Positions 16,801 to 25,555 of a stretch of 49,656 nucleotides of DNA are shown here, one piece after another. The position numbers and the translations under genes were made by a program. The notes beneath the pieces are model-generated. The model saw only the letters and a program-made list of their open reading frames with translations. It searched no databases and was not told the origin of the DNA. Each line of letters opens with the position of its first letter. The stretch's first letter is position 1. This stretch comes from Thermoguttaceae bacterium (GTDB lineage: Bacteria > Planctomycetota > Planctomycetia > Pirellulales > Thermoguttaceae). The DNA lies in NCBI GenBank assembly GCA_017434455.1, contig JAFRFG010000053.1:1-49656 (forward strand). The letters run 5' to 3'.

Positions 16801-17033
16801 GGCAGCTCGGCGTTGCCGGGAGCCGTGTCGGGACGAAGACCGTCGCGCGTGCTGTCGAGGAAACAGGCGTAGGTCTCGGGATCCCCGTCGATCATTTTCT
16901 GTGGCGCGTAGTCGGCGCTGTGGCACTTGTCGTCGGTCCAGACCGAAACCGGCGTCCACTCCTCGGCCGCGGCGCTAAACAGCGCCGCGCCGAAGAGAGA
17001 TGCCAGCGAAAGAAACAAACTGCTGACCTTCAT
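13848..17033 (-). CDS. HzsA-related dihaem beta-propeller protein with N-terminal F5/8-type C module
   Basis: A 1061-residue exported protein. The signal peptide covers 1-23, a discoidin-like module about 30-165, then a linker and a TolB/HzsA-type beta-propeller at about 300-700 (repeats such as SFDGKTLVFSMR and CFSPDGGIIFTSTR). Two haem c sites follow: C812-LG-C815-H816 and C901-VV-C904-H905. The start at 17033 (MKVSS) gives the signal peptide; longer frames are shadows. PVC genomes often encode proteins of this type, named after a domain of hydrazine synthase alpha, but the other hydrazine synthase parts are absent and an anammox role is not implied. The likely role is extracytoplasmic redox chemistry on a bound glycan. 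Its neighbours are a DUF4091-like protein and three GH29-like proteins. Confidence 0.82.
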   Translation of the reverse strand: MKVSSLFLSLASLFGAALFSAAAEEWTPVSVWTDDKCHSADYAPQKMIDGDPETYACFLDSTRDGLRPDTAPGNAELPITCRFTLDLGETRTTAGMRLTARNFRGCLNVKNVTVLAADDPRGETGLRPLAQNVALPPMNYGNSSFVTWPPAEARYLAVEVNDAYTIRHYRVLKRYVGTHYNVQIAEIGIFSELPEENTLPNPPDTAFPQERLFGDWLDQDLGAEKADLFTSSDGSLKEAALIDKVMEEIDGYGPDGDALAKITEEKQALLAENIPGSDPRWKELYKSACSLRRVLRLAPLTDSTRQVIYVKHHVLGSTEGLTGHAHLSDEQYYDQTPEMRPGSQLCRLTVQPDGSVTNEVLVDQPDGVIRDPALSFDGKTLVFSMRSSFETDDYHLWGMSLDTGELKQLTDNLTVDGIKYTCADVEPCFSPDGGIIFTSTRHTQINDCWPVANLNLYRCDADGKNIQRLSFDELDANYPQALDDGRILFTRWEYNDRNAFFLHPLMTMNPDGTMQTEYCGNNSMFPSSYIQARGVPGCSKVIAIISGHHTYNKGKLALVDRALGTQNGEGIEFVAGASPDGTPGRARSTIKTEGFLDWNIDFFGQDGPQWQYPFALDEENYLTSFSPSGWPREPDWPYFFGPFWPPFGLYFMTAEGQRELLAFDPAISSCQAVPVMGRPVPPNKPSGARPRKNFGTFIVQDIYLGPGLEGVPRGTVKRLRVVALEYRAAKMGKGSNGGEVASGLNQTPISFNNGSWDVKHVLGEVDIEEDGSVFFEVPARTPVYFQLLDEKGYMVQTMRSWATLQGGEQFACLGCHEDKNQTGAMEQNHAAPIALTKPAQKLRPIGRKRHRLLERLEKENALDSAENYFGVNMPVMTADADAPCDGFSYRQEIQPILDRHCVVCHAGKQDDPDPNHRSSLVLTGDYQPVETQRVSPDDDPKRCYSRSYLALTNNGHSVDNPLMQWIEPRSRSEMLPPYHTGSSKSPIMAYFQPDHYGVQVSDAEKRTFACWIDLAVPFCGTYTDANRWTPAEKEEYLFYLAKRRAFADSERAELKKRDTSK

Positions 17034-17079
17034 AGATCGTGTATTCTTCCCTTGTTTGAAAGCCGTGAGGAAAAACGCG

Positions 17080-20000
17080 TTATTCCAGTTCTTCCAAAAC
17101 CTCGCCGATCTGTTCTTTGAGCAGGTCGAGAATTTCCGGATTCGGGAGGACCTCGGTCGAGACCTTTCCGTCGCGGGCCGGGATGGGGACCAGCGAGGCG
17201 GCCTTCTCCCGCAGCGACTTCGCCTTTTCGAGCGCCTCGCTCGATTGGCCCGAATCGCTTTGCTTTTGAATCGCCGCGTCGAGCGCGGCCAAAAGAAGCG
17301 CGTCCTCCTGGCCGTCGCGGGCCGCGTCGCAGCGCACCGAGGTGATGATCTCGTCGAGCCCAATCAGCGAACCGGGATAGATAATGTAGCCGTCGCCGTC
17401 GGGGTACCGGACGAAATATTTATTCGTCGGGGTGTCGGACTGGAAGATATACCGGTGCCAGCCGAAATCGAACGGGTTGTAGGTGTACCAGGTCGCGCCC
17501 CAGAACTCATACGCGTCGGCCCCCCAGCGCCAGCACCACCACGGGAGCATTCGCTCGATCGCCGAGTAGGGGGTATCGAGACACATTTGGCCGTCGGTCG
17601 TCCACCAGTAGGAATCGCCCCGCCGCTTCGATTTTTCGAGCTGTTCGGGGGGGACGATTCCGTAGTGCCCGATTCCCCACACGTCGATCGAGCCGTCCCA
17701 CTCCGGGATATGGCGCCACGAGCTGACGTAGATCGGGATGGCCGGGTCGACTTCGTGGATCATGTCGCAAATGGCCTTCATCTGCTTGATGATATCGGGA
17801 TTGGAGTAGAACGGCTCGTCGGAGAGGTAAAGCACAAACCTGTCCTGCCACCCCTTTTCTTTCATGTGGTTCCAGAAACACGCCAGCCGCGATTGATAGA
17901 CCTTCTTGTAGTCGTCGTTCAAAACGGCCCGGTCGGCGTCGGGATACGGGTATTCCCCCGGATACGGGTTGACCCCCTCGATCGACTTCGGCGGAAGTCC
18001 CCAGCCAAACTCATAAAACCAGCCGGCGTACGACCAGCGCACGTGCAGTTGGTCGAAATACCACTCGGCCGTTTCGTCGAATTCGGTCCAGTCGCACGAG
18101 GTCTGCCCGGTCTGCGGATCGTACTTCAGCGGCGGGGCCACCGGAATCGTATCGGGGGAGATTTTTCGCTTGGCCATAAACTCGATCAGCCGCTTGCGGA
18201 CATCTTTCGCCGTTTCGCCCTCGCGGAGGAACGCGTCGTCAGATCTTAAATCGTACGTCGCGCCGCTGGCCGGCTGATCGGGCAGCGACGTGGAGAAGAC
18301 CCGGACCCGGTAGGGATAGACCCGCTTGGTCCGGCCGTCGAGGGAGGTGAGCAGCACCTGTCCGGTGTAAAGTCCGGGGGCGGCGTCGGCCGGAACGTGA
18401 ATCGTCAGCCACAGGGAGCGGGCCCGGCCGGCGGTCAGTTCCAGAAGCCCCGATTTCCCCGCCGCCGCGAGCCGGTGCGAATCGTTATCGTACTCGCCGG
18501 CCGGATCGAACGCCGAGGGGGCTTCGGCCCCGTCCAGCGCGATCGGGATGACCGGGTCGGGCCACAGCCCGGCCCAGCCGTCGCTGCTGGGAGAGGCCGT
18601 CGGAATCTGCCGCAGACAGCTCTTGTCATACGGCAGGTGATAGTAGCTTGTCGGGTAATTGACCGGCACGTAACCGACCGCCCCCGCCTCGGGGCGGGGA
18701 AGGGTTTGGTTCGATTCGCAAACCGGCGGCTGAACGTCGATTCGCCACAGGCCGTCTTGCTCTTCCCGGAAGGCGAGCTGGAGGGTTTCGTCCTCGTTGC
18801 GGGCGGCGCAAACCACGGCGGGGTTTTGCGGTGAAATCGGCTCTCGGTCAGCAGAGAAGACCGTTTCGGGGAAGACCTTTACCACCGAGGGGACTTGGAA
18901 CACGCCGTTTGTTCCCCCGCCGAGGGTGATAACCTTTCCCGTATCGGCCATGGGGAGGAAGACCAAATCGGTGATCCGGTAGCGCCCCGCCGATCCGAGC
19001 GTCAGGTGAAGTTCGATTTGCGCGGTGTCCGGCGCGGTGGAGATCGTCTGATAGAGAATCTTCCAGCCGGCCCCGCCGGGGGCGTGCTTGGTCCCGCACA
19101 TTCCGCCGCTGGAAAGGGAACCGCCGGCGGTGTGCTGGTGATAGTACATTTGATACGGTTTCCCCTCCAGGGTTTTGACTTTAACGGCGACGAAATAGGT
19201 CGAGCCCCCCTGAACCGGAACACTCTGCCGCAGGCCGACCCAATGCCGGGCCGCTTCCTCGTCGGCCGAAATTTCGACCCCCGATTTATCTCCTTCGGTC
19301 CAGCGTTGGCAGGTGTATCCGTCGCGTTTTCCCGATTTCCATCCGTCCGGGAACGGGCCGTCCCCGGCGAAAACACCGTTGGCGACGAGGTTTCGCTCCT
19401 CGAAGAAGGCGGGGTAGGAGAGGTCCCCCGCGAGGGTTTCATCGTCCGGCTCGGCACCGCCTTCGCTGTTCGACGCGGTGTCGGTCTGCTGCATCGTGCC
19501 GGGCAGCGCGGCGCTGGAGGAGCCCGTGTCGGCGGCGGCCGAGAACCCCTTCGGCGATTGGCTTTCTTCCACCGCCAGGAAATACGAAACCGACCGCGCC
19601 GGCAGCGCGGCGGGGAAGAAGATCAGACTGTTCCACTCCTCGGGCCGGAGGACTTCCCCGGCCGGGGTGAGGATCGAAAAACTCCGGCCGCTGTCGTAAC
19701 CGATTCGGCGGGCCAGTTCGGCCGCGGAAAGGAACATCATCGTCTCGGCGGCGTCCCCTTCGTTGATTCGGCGCACCACCGCCCAGCGGCTTGCTTTGTT
19801 GAAACCGTACCGGGAAATGTCGAAGGTCTCCGGCCCGGCCGGATCAAACCCTTCCGGCGCGAAGGTCTGGTACGGGATCGATTCCGTTTCCCCGACCGTG
19901 ACGGTGTACAGCGGTTTTTCTTGGTCGTCCAGCCGCTGGAGCGTTAGGTCGTCGTACCAGGCGGTTCCCGTTCCGTAGAGAACCGTCCCGAATTCCAGGG

Positions 20001-20826
20001 TGTCGCAGTCCTCGGGGATCGTGAATTCCTGGGAAATCTCGGTCCAGTCGAAATCGCTCTTCTCGGTTCTCGGCAGCGTGCCGCCGACCATCGAGTTTTT
20101 GCTGTTGCCGACATGCGTGTACCAGCCGGAATACCCCTTGATGTTCCGCCCCTTCACAAAACCGCTCAGCCGCCAGCGCTGCCCCGGCGTGACGGACAGC
20201 CCCCCTTGGCGCGCGGCGATCCAAGTCGGCTTGGCCCCCTCGGCGACCGTGGTCTTGACCGAGTATTTTCCCGATCGGGCGTCGGTATCCAGGCCGGCGT
20301 GATGCTGGGCGTCCCCGGCGTCGAACCGCCAGCCGACGGGCGTTTCGTTCTTGACCGACTCAAAACCGCCGTTGACGATCTCGGTTCTCACCGTGAGCCA
20401 GTCGGCGAGGGGGAAACTTTTTTCGTTCCCGAAGCAGAGGGTATAGACCCCGGAGCTTTTCGGTTCGATCTTCACCGGAATCGTGAGAGCCCCTTTCTGA
20501 GGAACCGTCCCGCGGTGGACCGACTCGCCGTCGGCGCCGGTCAGTTCGAAGATCAGCTCCCCCCCCTTGGGGTCGAACAGGCGGAGGGAATCGACCTTTT
20601 GGCCGGCGATCGGAAGGGTATCGACCGCCACCGGCACGAAGGTCTCGAGCGTACTGTCCGAGGGGTTCTCGACGGTGATCGAAACGCGCGCCGGCCAAAG
20701 GGCGCCCCCGTCGCCGTCGCCGGACTTCCACTGCTGGGCCGAAGCACCGGCCGTAAAGGCGAGCAGGGCGGTCACACTGAACAGAAAAACAAACGCCAAG
20801 GCGCCAAACCGTCGGGTATTTCGCAT
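17080..20826 (-). CDS. Large exported DUF4091-like putative glycoside hydrolase
   Basis: A 1248-residue multidomain protein and first gene of its operon. The signal peptide ends near ASAQ. Two carbohydrate-binding-like beta-sandwich regions are visible (IVNGGFESVKNETPVGW at about 150-300, and NLVANGVFAGDGPFPDGW at about 480-640). The C-terminal half (about 860-1200) has the DUF4091 signature with a TIM-barrel strand LYLSDEP, D1003 and E1004 being candidate catalytic acids, followed by a Trp-rich WWCWRWGADAYEFWG region. The start at 20826 (MRNTRRF) follows AAGAGG with 8-base spacing. Substrate is unknown. An extended -10 lies about 70 bases upstream. Confidence 0.75.
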   Translation of the reverse strand: MRNTRRFGALAFVFLFSVTALLAFTAGASAQQWKSGDGDGGALWPARVSITVENPSDSTLETFVPVAVDTLPIAGQKVDSLRLFDPKGGELIFELTGADGESVHRGTVPQKGALTIPVKIEPKSSGVYTLCFGNEKSFPLADWLTVRTEIVNGGFESVKNETPVGWRFDAGDAQHHAGLDTDARSGKYSVKTTVAEGAKPTWIAARQGGLSVTPGQRWRLSGFVKGRNIKGYSGWYTHVGNSKNSMVGGTLPRTEKSDFDWTEISQEFTIPEDCDTLEFGTVLYGTGTAWYDDLTLQRLDDQEKPLYTVTVGETESIPYQTFAPEGFDPAGPETFDISRYGFNKASRWAVVRRINEGDAAETMMFLSAAELARRIGYDSGRSFSILTPAGEVLRPEEWNSLIFFPAALPARSVSYFLAVEESQSPKGFSAAADTGSSSAALPGTMQQTDTASNSEGGAEPDDETLAGDLSYPAFFEERNLVANGVFAGDGPFPDGWKSGKRDGYTCQRWTEGDKSGVEISADEEAARHWVGLRQSVPVQGGSTYFVAVKVKTLEGKPYQMYYHQHTAGGSLSSGGMCGTKHAPGGAGWKILYQTISTAPDTAQIELHLTLGSAGRYRITDLVFLPMADTGKVITLGGGTNGVFQVPSVVKVFPETVFSADREPISPQNPAVVCAARNEDETLQLAFREEQDGLWRIDVQPPVCESNQTLPRPEAGAVGYVPVNYPTSYYHLPYDKSCLRQIPTASPSSDGWAGLWPDPVIPIALDGAEAPSAFDPAGEYDNDSHRLAAAGKSGLLELTAGRARSLWLTIHVPADAAPGLYTGQVLLTSLDGRTKRVYPYRVRVFSTSLPDQPASGATYDLRSDDAFLREGETAKDVRKRLIEFMAKRKISPDTIPVAPPLKYDPQTGQTSCDWTEFDETAEWYFDQLHVRWSYAGWFYEFGWGLPPKSIEGVNPYPGEYPYPDADRAVLNDDYKKVYQSRLACFWNHMKEKGWQDRFVLYLSDEPFYSNPDIIKQMKAICDMIHEVDPAIPIYVSSWRHIPEWDGSIDVWGIGHYGIVPPEQLEKSKRRGDSYWWTTDGQMCLDTPYSAIERMLPWWCWRWGADAYEFWGATWYTYNPFDFGWHRYIFQSDTPTNKYFVRYPDGDGYIIYPGSLIGLDEIITSVRCDAARDGQEDALLLAALDAAIQKQSDSGQSSEALEKAKSLREKAASLVPIPARDGKVSTEVLPNPEILDLLKEQIGEVLEELE

Positions 20827-20894
20827 GGGGAAAACCTCTTGCCGTGTTGGGGAATCAGGAGTTGGGAGAGCGTTCATTCGGCTCACCATGAATG

Positions 20895-20903
20895 ATTTTA
20901 TCA
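20895..20903 (-). promoter_or_regulatory. Extended -10 promoter for the DUF4091/dihaem/GH29-like operon
   Basis: Read on the minus strand, TGATAAAAT (20903 to 20895) is an extended -10 identical to the one before the GH127 gene. No good -35 is found at 16-18 bases, which extended -10 promoters can tolerate. It would drive the five genes from 20826 down to 9703. Confidence 0.45.
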
Positions 20904-20954
20904 AAAACCAAGGCCGTTCGATAGAGCCCAAGGCCGGTCGGAAAGGAGCGTTTG

Positions 20955-20983
20955 TTGACAAGCGAAAATCGCGCGGCTATATT
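20955..20983 (+). promoter_or_regulatory. Strong sigma70-type promoter for the Tat-exported protein
   Basis: TTGACA (20955-20960), a 17-base spacer and TATATT (20978-20983) form a near-consensus promoter. The predicted transcript starts near 20990, about 60 bases before the ATG at 21052. With the minus-strand -10 at 20895 it makes this 225-base region a divergent promoter. Confidence 0.7.
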
Positions 20984-21051
20984 GGTTTTTACCGCTTCAA
21001 GTTCACACACGCGGTTTTATACCCCCAGCCAGTCAGGAAGGAAGAGATAAT

Positions 21052-22038
21052 ATGAGTCGGAGGTTCCCCGGTCAGAATCAATGGACCCGTCGTACTTTTT
21101 TGCGGGCGATGGCCTTTTCGGCCTGCTGCGCCCCGCTGGCGATGCCCGGCCGGGCCCCGGCGGGGGAATCGATCGCCGAGTCGATTCCTTATGAGTCGAA
21201 CCTGCGGGACCGGCTGTGGATGTGGGGGCACGGCCGCCACTCCACCGACGGCGTGGCGAATATCCCGAAAGGGCACGGGATCGATATGGCCGACGCGATC
21301 CGCTCGATGGGGATCCCGAACGTCTGCGTGACCCGCTGGCAGTCGCTGCCGGCGCCGGAAAACGATACGCGCGACGGGAAGAACCCCCCGTTCGACCAGT
21401 TCATCAAGCAGTTTTACGATACCCGCCGGGTCGCCTGGAGCGTGATCGACGGGGCGGGGGAGCCGTATCCGCTTAAAAAACAGTGGGCCATCTCGCTGCT
21501 GGACCGCATGCCGAATCTCACGACCTTATTCCTGGACGATTTCTTCAAAGGGGAACCGAAGTTGGCCCCCGGCCGCACGGAACCGGACGCCCACCTTACG
21601 ATCGCCGAGCTAAAGGCGCTCAAGGCCGAACTGGCCGCGCTCCCCCGCCGGCCCGACCTGGCGGCGGTTCTGTACGCCTATCAGATCAACGACCTGATTC
21701 GGGAGCATTTGGAAATCTGCGATGTCGTCTCGCTGTGGACCTGGCACGCGACCGATCTGACGGCCCTGGAGAGAAACTTCCGCCGCTATCGGGAGATTAT
21801 GCCGACCAAGCCGACCCTGCTTGGGATCTATATGTGGGATTTCGGCAACGCCAAACCGGTCACGCCGGAGCTGATGCGGCATCAGCTCGATGTCGCCCTG
21901 GGCCTGTTCAAAGAGGGGCAGATCGAGGGGATGATCTTCCACTGCACTCCCCTTTGCGACATCGGCCTGGAGGCGGTCGACACCGCCCGCCAGTGGATCG
22001 CCGACCACGCCGAGGAGCAGATCGGCGCGCGTTCGTGA
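21052..22038 (+). CDS. Tat-exported protein of unknown function, possible TIM-barrel hydrolase
   Basis: A 328-residue protein with a twin-arginine signal (TRRTFLRAMAFSACC, residues 12-26). The mature part alternates strands and helices as in a (beta/alpha)8 barrel: RLWMWGHGRHS, TTLFLDDFF, AAVLYAYQ, DVVSLWTWHA, TLLGIYMWDF and GMIFHCTPL. The DD in FLDDFF and the aromatic and acidic residues at strand ends look like an active site, but I recognise no family. Tat export suggests folding, or cofactor loading, before transport. It is transcribed alone from a strong promoter, has an AGGAAGGAAGAGATA ribosome site, and is closed by a strong terminator. Confidence 0.75.
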   Translation: MSRRFPGQNQWTRRTFLRAMAFSACCAPLAMPGRAPAGESIAESIPYESNLRDRLWMWGHGRHSTDGVANIPKGHGIDMADAIRSMGIPNVCVTRWQSLPAPENDTRDGKNPPFDQFIKQFYDTRRVAWSVIDGAGEPYPLKKQWAISLLDRMPNLTTLFLDDFFKGEPKLAPGRTEPDAHLTIAELKALKAELAALPRRPDLAAVLYAYQINDLIREHLEICDVVSLWTWHATDLTALERNFRRYREIMPTKPTLLGIYMWDFGNAKPVTPELMRHQLDVALGLFKEGQIEGMIFHCTPLCDIGLEAVDTARQWIADHAEEQIGARS

Positions 22039-22069
22039 GGATAAACGGCGCTTGGGCGCAAGAGAAAAC

Positions 22070-22110
22070 ACACCCCCCGGTTCTTGGGAATCGGGGGGTG
22101 TTTGTTTTTG
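22070..22110. terminator. Bidirectional intrinsic terminator
   Basis: A 10-bp stem (22070-22079 with 22092-22101; core CACCCCCCG / CGGGGGGTG) with a 12-base loop is followed by a T-rich tract. On the opposite strand the same stem runs into TTTTCTC. It lies between the convergent genes ending at 22038 and 22129 and should serve both. Confidence 0.8.
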
Positions 22111-22128
22111 CGGGGACGGCAGCGACGC

Positions 22129-25100
22129 TTATTCTTCCCGCTGTTCGATCAGGGTGAACGGCTTTGTCAGGCCGTAAGGGATCAGGTCGTACTGGTTCCC
22201 CGGCGGCTGGCGGTCGGGGGAGGGGTCGAAATCGTCGTAGTAGCCCCGCTCGATGTAGTACTTCCCCCTAAAGTGGGGGCCGCACCAGTTTCGGGGGGTG
22301 GCGGTGAGGACGACCTCGACGGTGTTGGCGCCGCTTTGCAGCAGGTCGGTTACCTCGACCCGGCACGGCTGGCAGTAGATCACCCCGGCTTCCCGGCCGT
22401 TGACCAGAACGTGGGCGGTCGCCGCGTTCCAGTCGACCCCCGGCTCGTATCCGAGGTAACCTAGCCGCGGCAGCTGGGCGAAGTAGCGGCACGCGTTGTT
22501 TTTCTCGACGGTGAACGTTTCCCGATAGGCGGCCCTCTGGCCGTAAAACGGCATCCCGAGGTTCGTCCAGTAGAGCGATTCGGGGTCGTCGGACCAGACT
22601 TTCGGCGCGGGGGCGGTGATTTTAAACCCTTCGGGCATAGAGGCGACGTCAAAATCGCCCAGCAGATAGATCGGGACAATCTCGCAGAAGATATTCATCG
22701 TCTCCAGTGTGAGGGTGATTTCATTCTCCCCCGCTTGGATCGCCGAGTGAATATCGACCTTTTTGGCGCTTCGGTCGAACCACCAATCGTCCGAGGGCGT
22801 GACCGTCTGGCCGTTGCAGGTGATTGTCACCAGATCAGGTTCCTCCACCACCGCGTAGAAGGGCTTGTCGGTTTTGGAGGCGAAATACGACTCGTCGATC
22901 GTGAACTTCCAGCGGGTCTGGTAACCTTTCCCCGGTTCAAACTTCCGGTCGATCAGGTCACGCTTGCGCTGCGGAACATGGTACCAGGGGTTAAACTTAT
23001 ACCCGAAGTGATCCCACATCGCCAGATCGAGCGCGCGGTGGTATTGATTTTCCGCCGCGACCCGGCCGTCAAGCACCAAGGTGCCGTAGTCGAGGACCAT
23101 CACGTTATCGTCCAACCGCTCGATACTCGGGGCGGCGTCGGGGGCAATCGTCTTTTCGATGAAAACGGGCGGTTTGCGCTCGGCAGCCGGTAGGGCCCCC
23201 GCTTTAAAGACAAGGGCCAGCGAGCCGATCGGCGGGATTGTCGCCGAAATTTCGACCCCCGAGCAGCCGCCGGCGGTCACCGGCGTGATCGGGTAGGGGG
23301 AGACCTCGCCGGTGAGCGGATCGCACCGCAGAACCTCTGACCAGCACTGCTCGGCCGAATCGGGGAAGACCCGGCATCGCAGCGACCGCTCCGCGTCCCG
23401 GTTGGAATTGACGAAGAAGAGGATCTCACCGTCTTTGGTCGACTTGCGCTGGTGGTACAGATAGGGAATCGAGAAATCCCCCTCGGTGTCACCCTCGGCG
23501 CTGAGGAACTGGGTCGAGCCGTTCCACGGGGTCGAGAGAAACTCTTCGCGGCTTGCCGTGTAGACCCCGGTGGGGAGGGAAATCGGGAAGGTCAGGTCGT
23601 TGGGCAGGGGACGGATGTTGTTTGGGTCAAACAGCCGTGAGAACCGCTGCTGCGCGCCGCTGTCGGCCACGGGGGTACCGCTGACGGAAGTCGGAACCGG
23701 GCCAAGGAGAATAACCGCTCCGCCGTTTTCGACGAACCGGGCCAGAAGATCGAGCGTCGATTGCTCGATATTCTCGAACGTCTCCGGCAGAACGACCCGG
23801 CGGTACCGGGCCGGACCGATGGAGAGAATTCCTGCTTCCTCGGCCGAGCCGAGCTGCGCCATAATGTTCTCGTTTCCGATCTCGTACTCGATTTGAGCCG
23901 CCTCGCACTGTTGGAGCAGTCCGCAGAACGAGGTGCCGATTCCTTGGTACACATTCCTTTGGTGCAAGTTCTTCCACAGGGTCGTCGTCGGCTGAAGAAT
24001 CAGGGTGTCGACTTCCCGGCGTCCCTGCGACAGCAAAAAGGTGACGCGCCGGTTGTAGTCCAAAAGAAGGTGATAATCGGACCAATAGGGCATGTGGTAG
24101 AAGAGGGAAGGGCCCTCGTCGAATTTCTTCCGTCCCCGGACGGAGAACTGCGGACCCATCTCCATCGGGTGCGTCACGCCGAGGACAAAGAGCCAGTCGG
24201 TGAGCCGCTTGATGTCGGACGGCAGAATCGCCCAGCCGGCCGCGCCGCTGGTCTCGGCCGACGTGCGGCGCCGATTCGTCTGCGAGGCGACCGAACCGAG
24301 CTCCCGAACCATTCGGACATTCCCCGCCTGGCCGTTCTGCGCGTCGCTCCACTGATTAAAAATCAGGTCAATGGCCGGCTGCTGCTGCCACATGTACAGC
24401 GACCCGGCGTCGACCAGATGGATCATCCACGACCATTCGTGTTCGCCGTAATGCCCGGTCGCGGCGATGTCGTGATCCTCGCAGAATTGAAAAATCGGCT
24501 TGGCCCAGCGATCGACCGACAGGTCGATCAGGGTCGATAAGTAGTGATGCCGAACCTCGGGGGAGGCGACATGCCGACCGTCGGGAAGAACCGTGTCGGT
24601 TACGTCATTGAGCAGGGGGAGAACCTCAAGGATCGAATAGCCGAACTTTTTCTCGAACCACTCCGGCAGGTCGTCGGTCCACGGAAACGGACCGGCGCGG
24701 CACAGGGTCATCTCGTCGGTAAAGATCCCCGGGATCGTCTTGCCGAACTCCCCGCCGGAATGTTTGAAATAGCCCTCGTGGGTTAACTCGATAAACTTTT
24801 CGGTCACCCCCTTTTGCATCATGTCGCAGTAGACCCCGCCGGCGAGGCGGTCCTCGCGCCCGGCGCGGTTGCGGACCACAAGCAGGGCGTTCGGCTCGGC
24901 GACGCTCTTGTCTTTCACCTGTTGGGTGATGTTTTCCCAGCGATCGGACGCCCGGCGGTAGACGGCGACGGCGTTTTCCGGCAGGGTGGTGTCGGAATCG
25001 ACGGCATAATCGGAAAACGCCAGGGTGCTGGCCGCCCCGGTCGGAACGGCCTCGATCAGTTTGCCTCCGGCGAACCCGGACGGCCAGGAGTACTCGTCGT

Positions 25101-25461
25101 AGAGCCAAAGCTTCATCCCCCGGCGTTTGGCCTCGGCCAGCGCCGTTTCGAACTCGTGGAAGAACTCCTCCGAGAGGTATTCCGAGGCAAGCCCGAATGT
25201 CGGATAGAAGAAGGTCTCTTTGACCCCCTGCGAGGCCAGGTCGTCGAAGACCGTCCGGATCGATTCCTCGTCGGTCTTATCGTTCCAGAAGAGAATCTCG
25301 GCCGTTTCGCTTCCGTCCATCTCCCCTCGGGAAAAACAGTCGATCACCTCGTCGATCGACGGGAAAACCGGACGGTTGAGATGGGACTGCTGTGCCGCGG
25401 CGAAGCCGGCGATTCCGAACGCCAGAAAAAGGGTGAAAACGAACAATCTGTTTTTACTCAT
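22129..25461 (-). CDS. GH106-like exported alpha-L-rhamnosidase-type protein
   Basis: A 1110-residue exported protein resembling the large GH106-type glycosidases. The signal peptide ends near AAAQQ. The N-terminal barrel has a WLYDEYSWPSG strand (about 115-125) and GIFTDEMTL with D249-E250. It is followed by a glutamine-amidotransferase-like/linker region and C-terminal beta-sandwich sugar-binding modules (from about 800), with jelly-roll strands such as ARFFAQLPRLGYLGYEPGVD-like stretches. GH106 enzymes release L-rhamnose from pectic or gum polymers. The start at 25461 (MSKNRL) follows AGAGG. It lies 94 bases after the ceramidase-like gene, same strand, probably co-transcribed. Family assignment is by pattern only; related uncharacterised families cannot be excluded. 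Confidence 0.72.
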   Translation of the reverse strand: MSKNRLFVFTLFLAFGIAGFAAAQQSHLNRPVFPSIDEVIDCFSRGEMDGSETAEILFWNDKTDEESIRTVFDDLASQGVKETFFYPTFGLASEYLSEEFFHEFETALAEAKRRGMKLWLYDEYSWPSGFAGGKLIEAVPTGAASTLAFSDYAVDSDTTLPENAVAVYRRASDRWENITQQVKDKSVAEPNALLVVRNRAGREDRLAGGVYCDMMQKGVTEKFIELTHEGYFKHSGGEFGKTIPGIFTDEMTLCRAGPFPWTDDLPEWFEKKFGYSILEVLPLLNDVTDTVLPDGRHVASPEVRHHYLSTLIDLSVDRWAKPIFQFCEDHDIAATGHYGEHEWSWMIHLVDAGSLYMWQQQPAIDLIFNQWSDAQNGQAGNVRMVRELGSVASQTNRRRTSAETSGAAGWAILPSDIKRLTDWLFVLGVTHPMEMGPQFSVRGRKKFDEGPSLFYHMPYWSDYHLLLDYNRRVTFLLSQGRREVDTLILQPTTTLWKNLHQRNVYQGIGTSFCGLLQQCEAAQIEYEIGNENIMAQLGSAEEAGILSIGPARYRRVVLPETFENIEQSTLDLLARFVENGGAVILLGPVPTSVSGTPVADSGAQQRFSRLFDPNNIRPLPNDLTFPISLPTGVYTASREEFLSTPWNGSTQFLSAEGDTEGDFSIPYLYHQRKSTKDGEILFFVNSNRDAERSLRCRVFPDSAEQCWSEVLRCDPLTGEVSPYPITPVTAGGCSGVEISATIPPIGSLALVFKAGALPAAERKPPVFIEKTIAPDAAPSIERLDDNVMVLDYGTLVLDGRVAAENQYHRALDLAMWDHFGYKFNPWYHVPQRKRDLIDRKFEPGKGYQTRWKFTIDESYFASKTDKPFYAVVEEPDLVTITCNGQTVTPSDDWWFDRSAKKVDIHSAIQAGENEITLTLETMNIFCEIVPIYLLGDFDVASMPEGFKITAPAPKVWSDDPESLYWTNLGMPFYGQRAAYRETFTVEKNNACRYFAQLPRLGYLGYEPGVDWNAATAHVLVNGREAGVIYCQPCRVEVTDLLQSGANTVEVVLTATPRNWCGPHFRGKYYIERGYYDDFDPSPDRQPPGNQYDLIPYGLTKPFTLIEQREE

Positions 25462-25555
25462 GCTGTGTGAACCTCTTTTTCGTCTGTCCGAATCACCGCG
25501 CCCGCGTGGCGCTTTTTCCCCGTGTGGTTTGTTCAATGGCCGTTGACCGCTTTGG

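Noticed and set aside
13848..17033. Evidence for anammox (hydrazine synthase)
   Set aside because: Only the propeller type and haem motifs resemble hydrazine synthase alpha. No beta/gamma subunits or hydrazine dehydrogenase are present, and such HzsA-related proteins are widespread in PVC bacteria.
17034..17363. N-terminal extension of the F5/8C-dihaem gene
   Set aside because: It is Arg-rich, overlaps the end of the DUF4091-like gene, and starting at 17033 gives a proper signal peptide.
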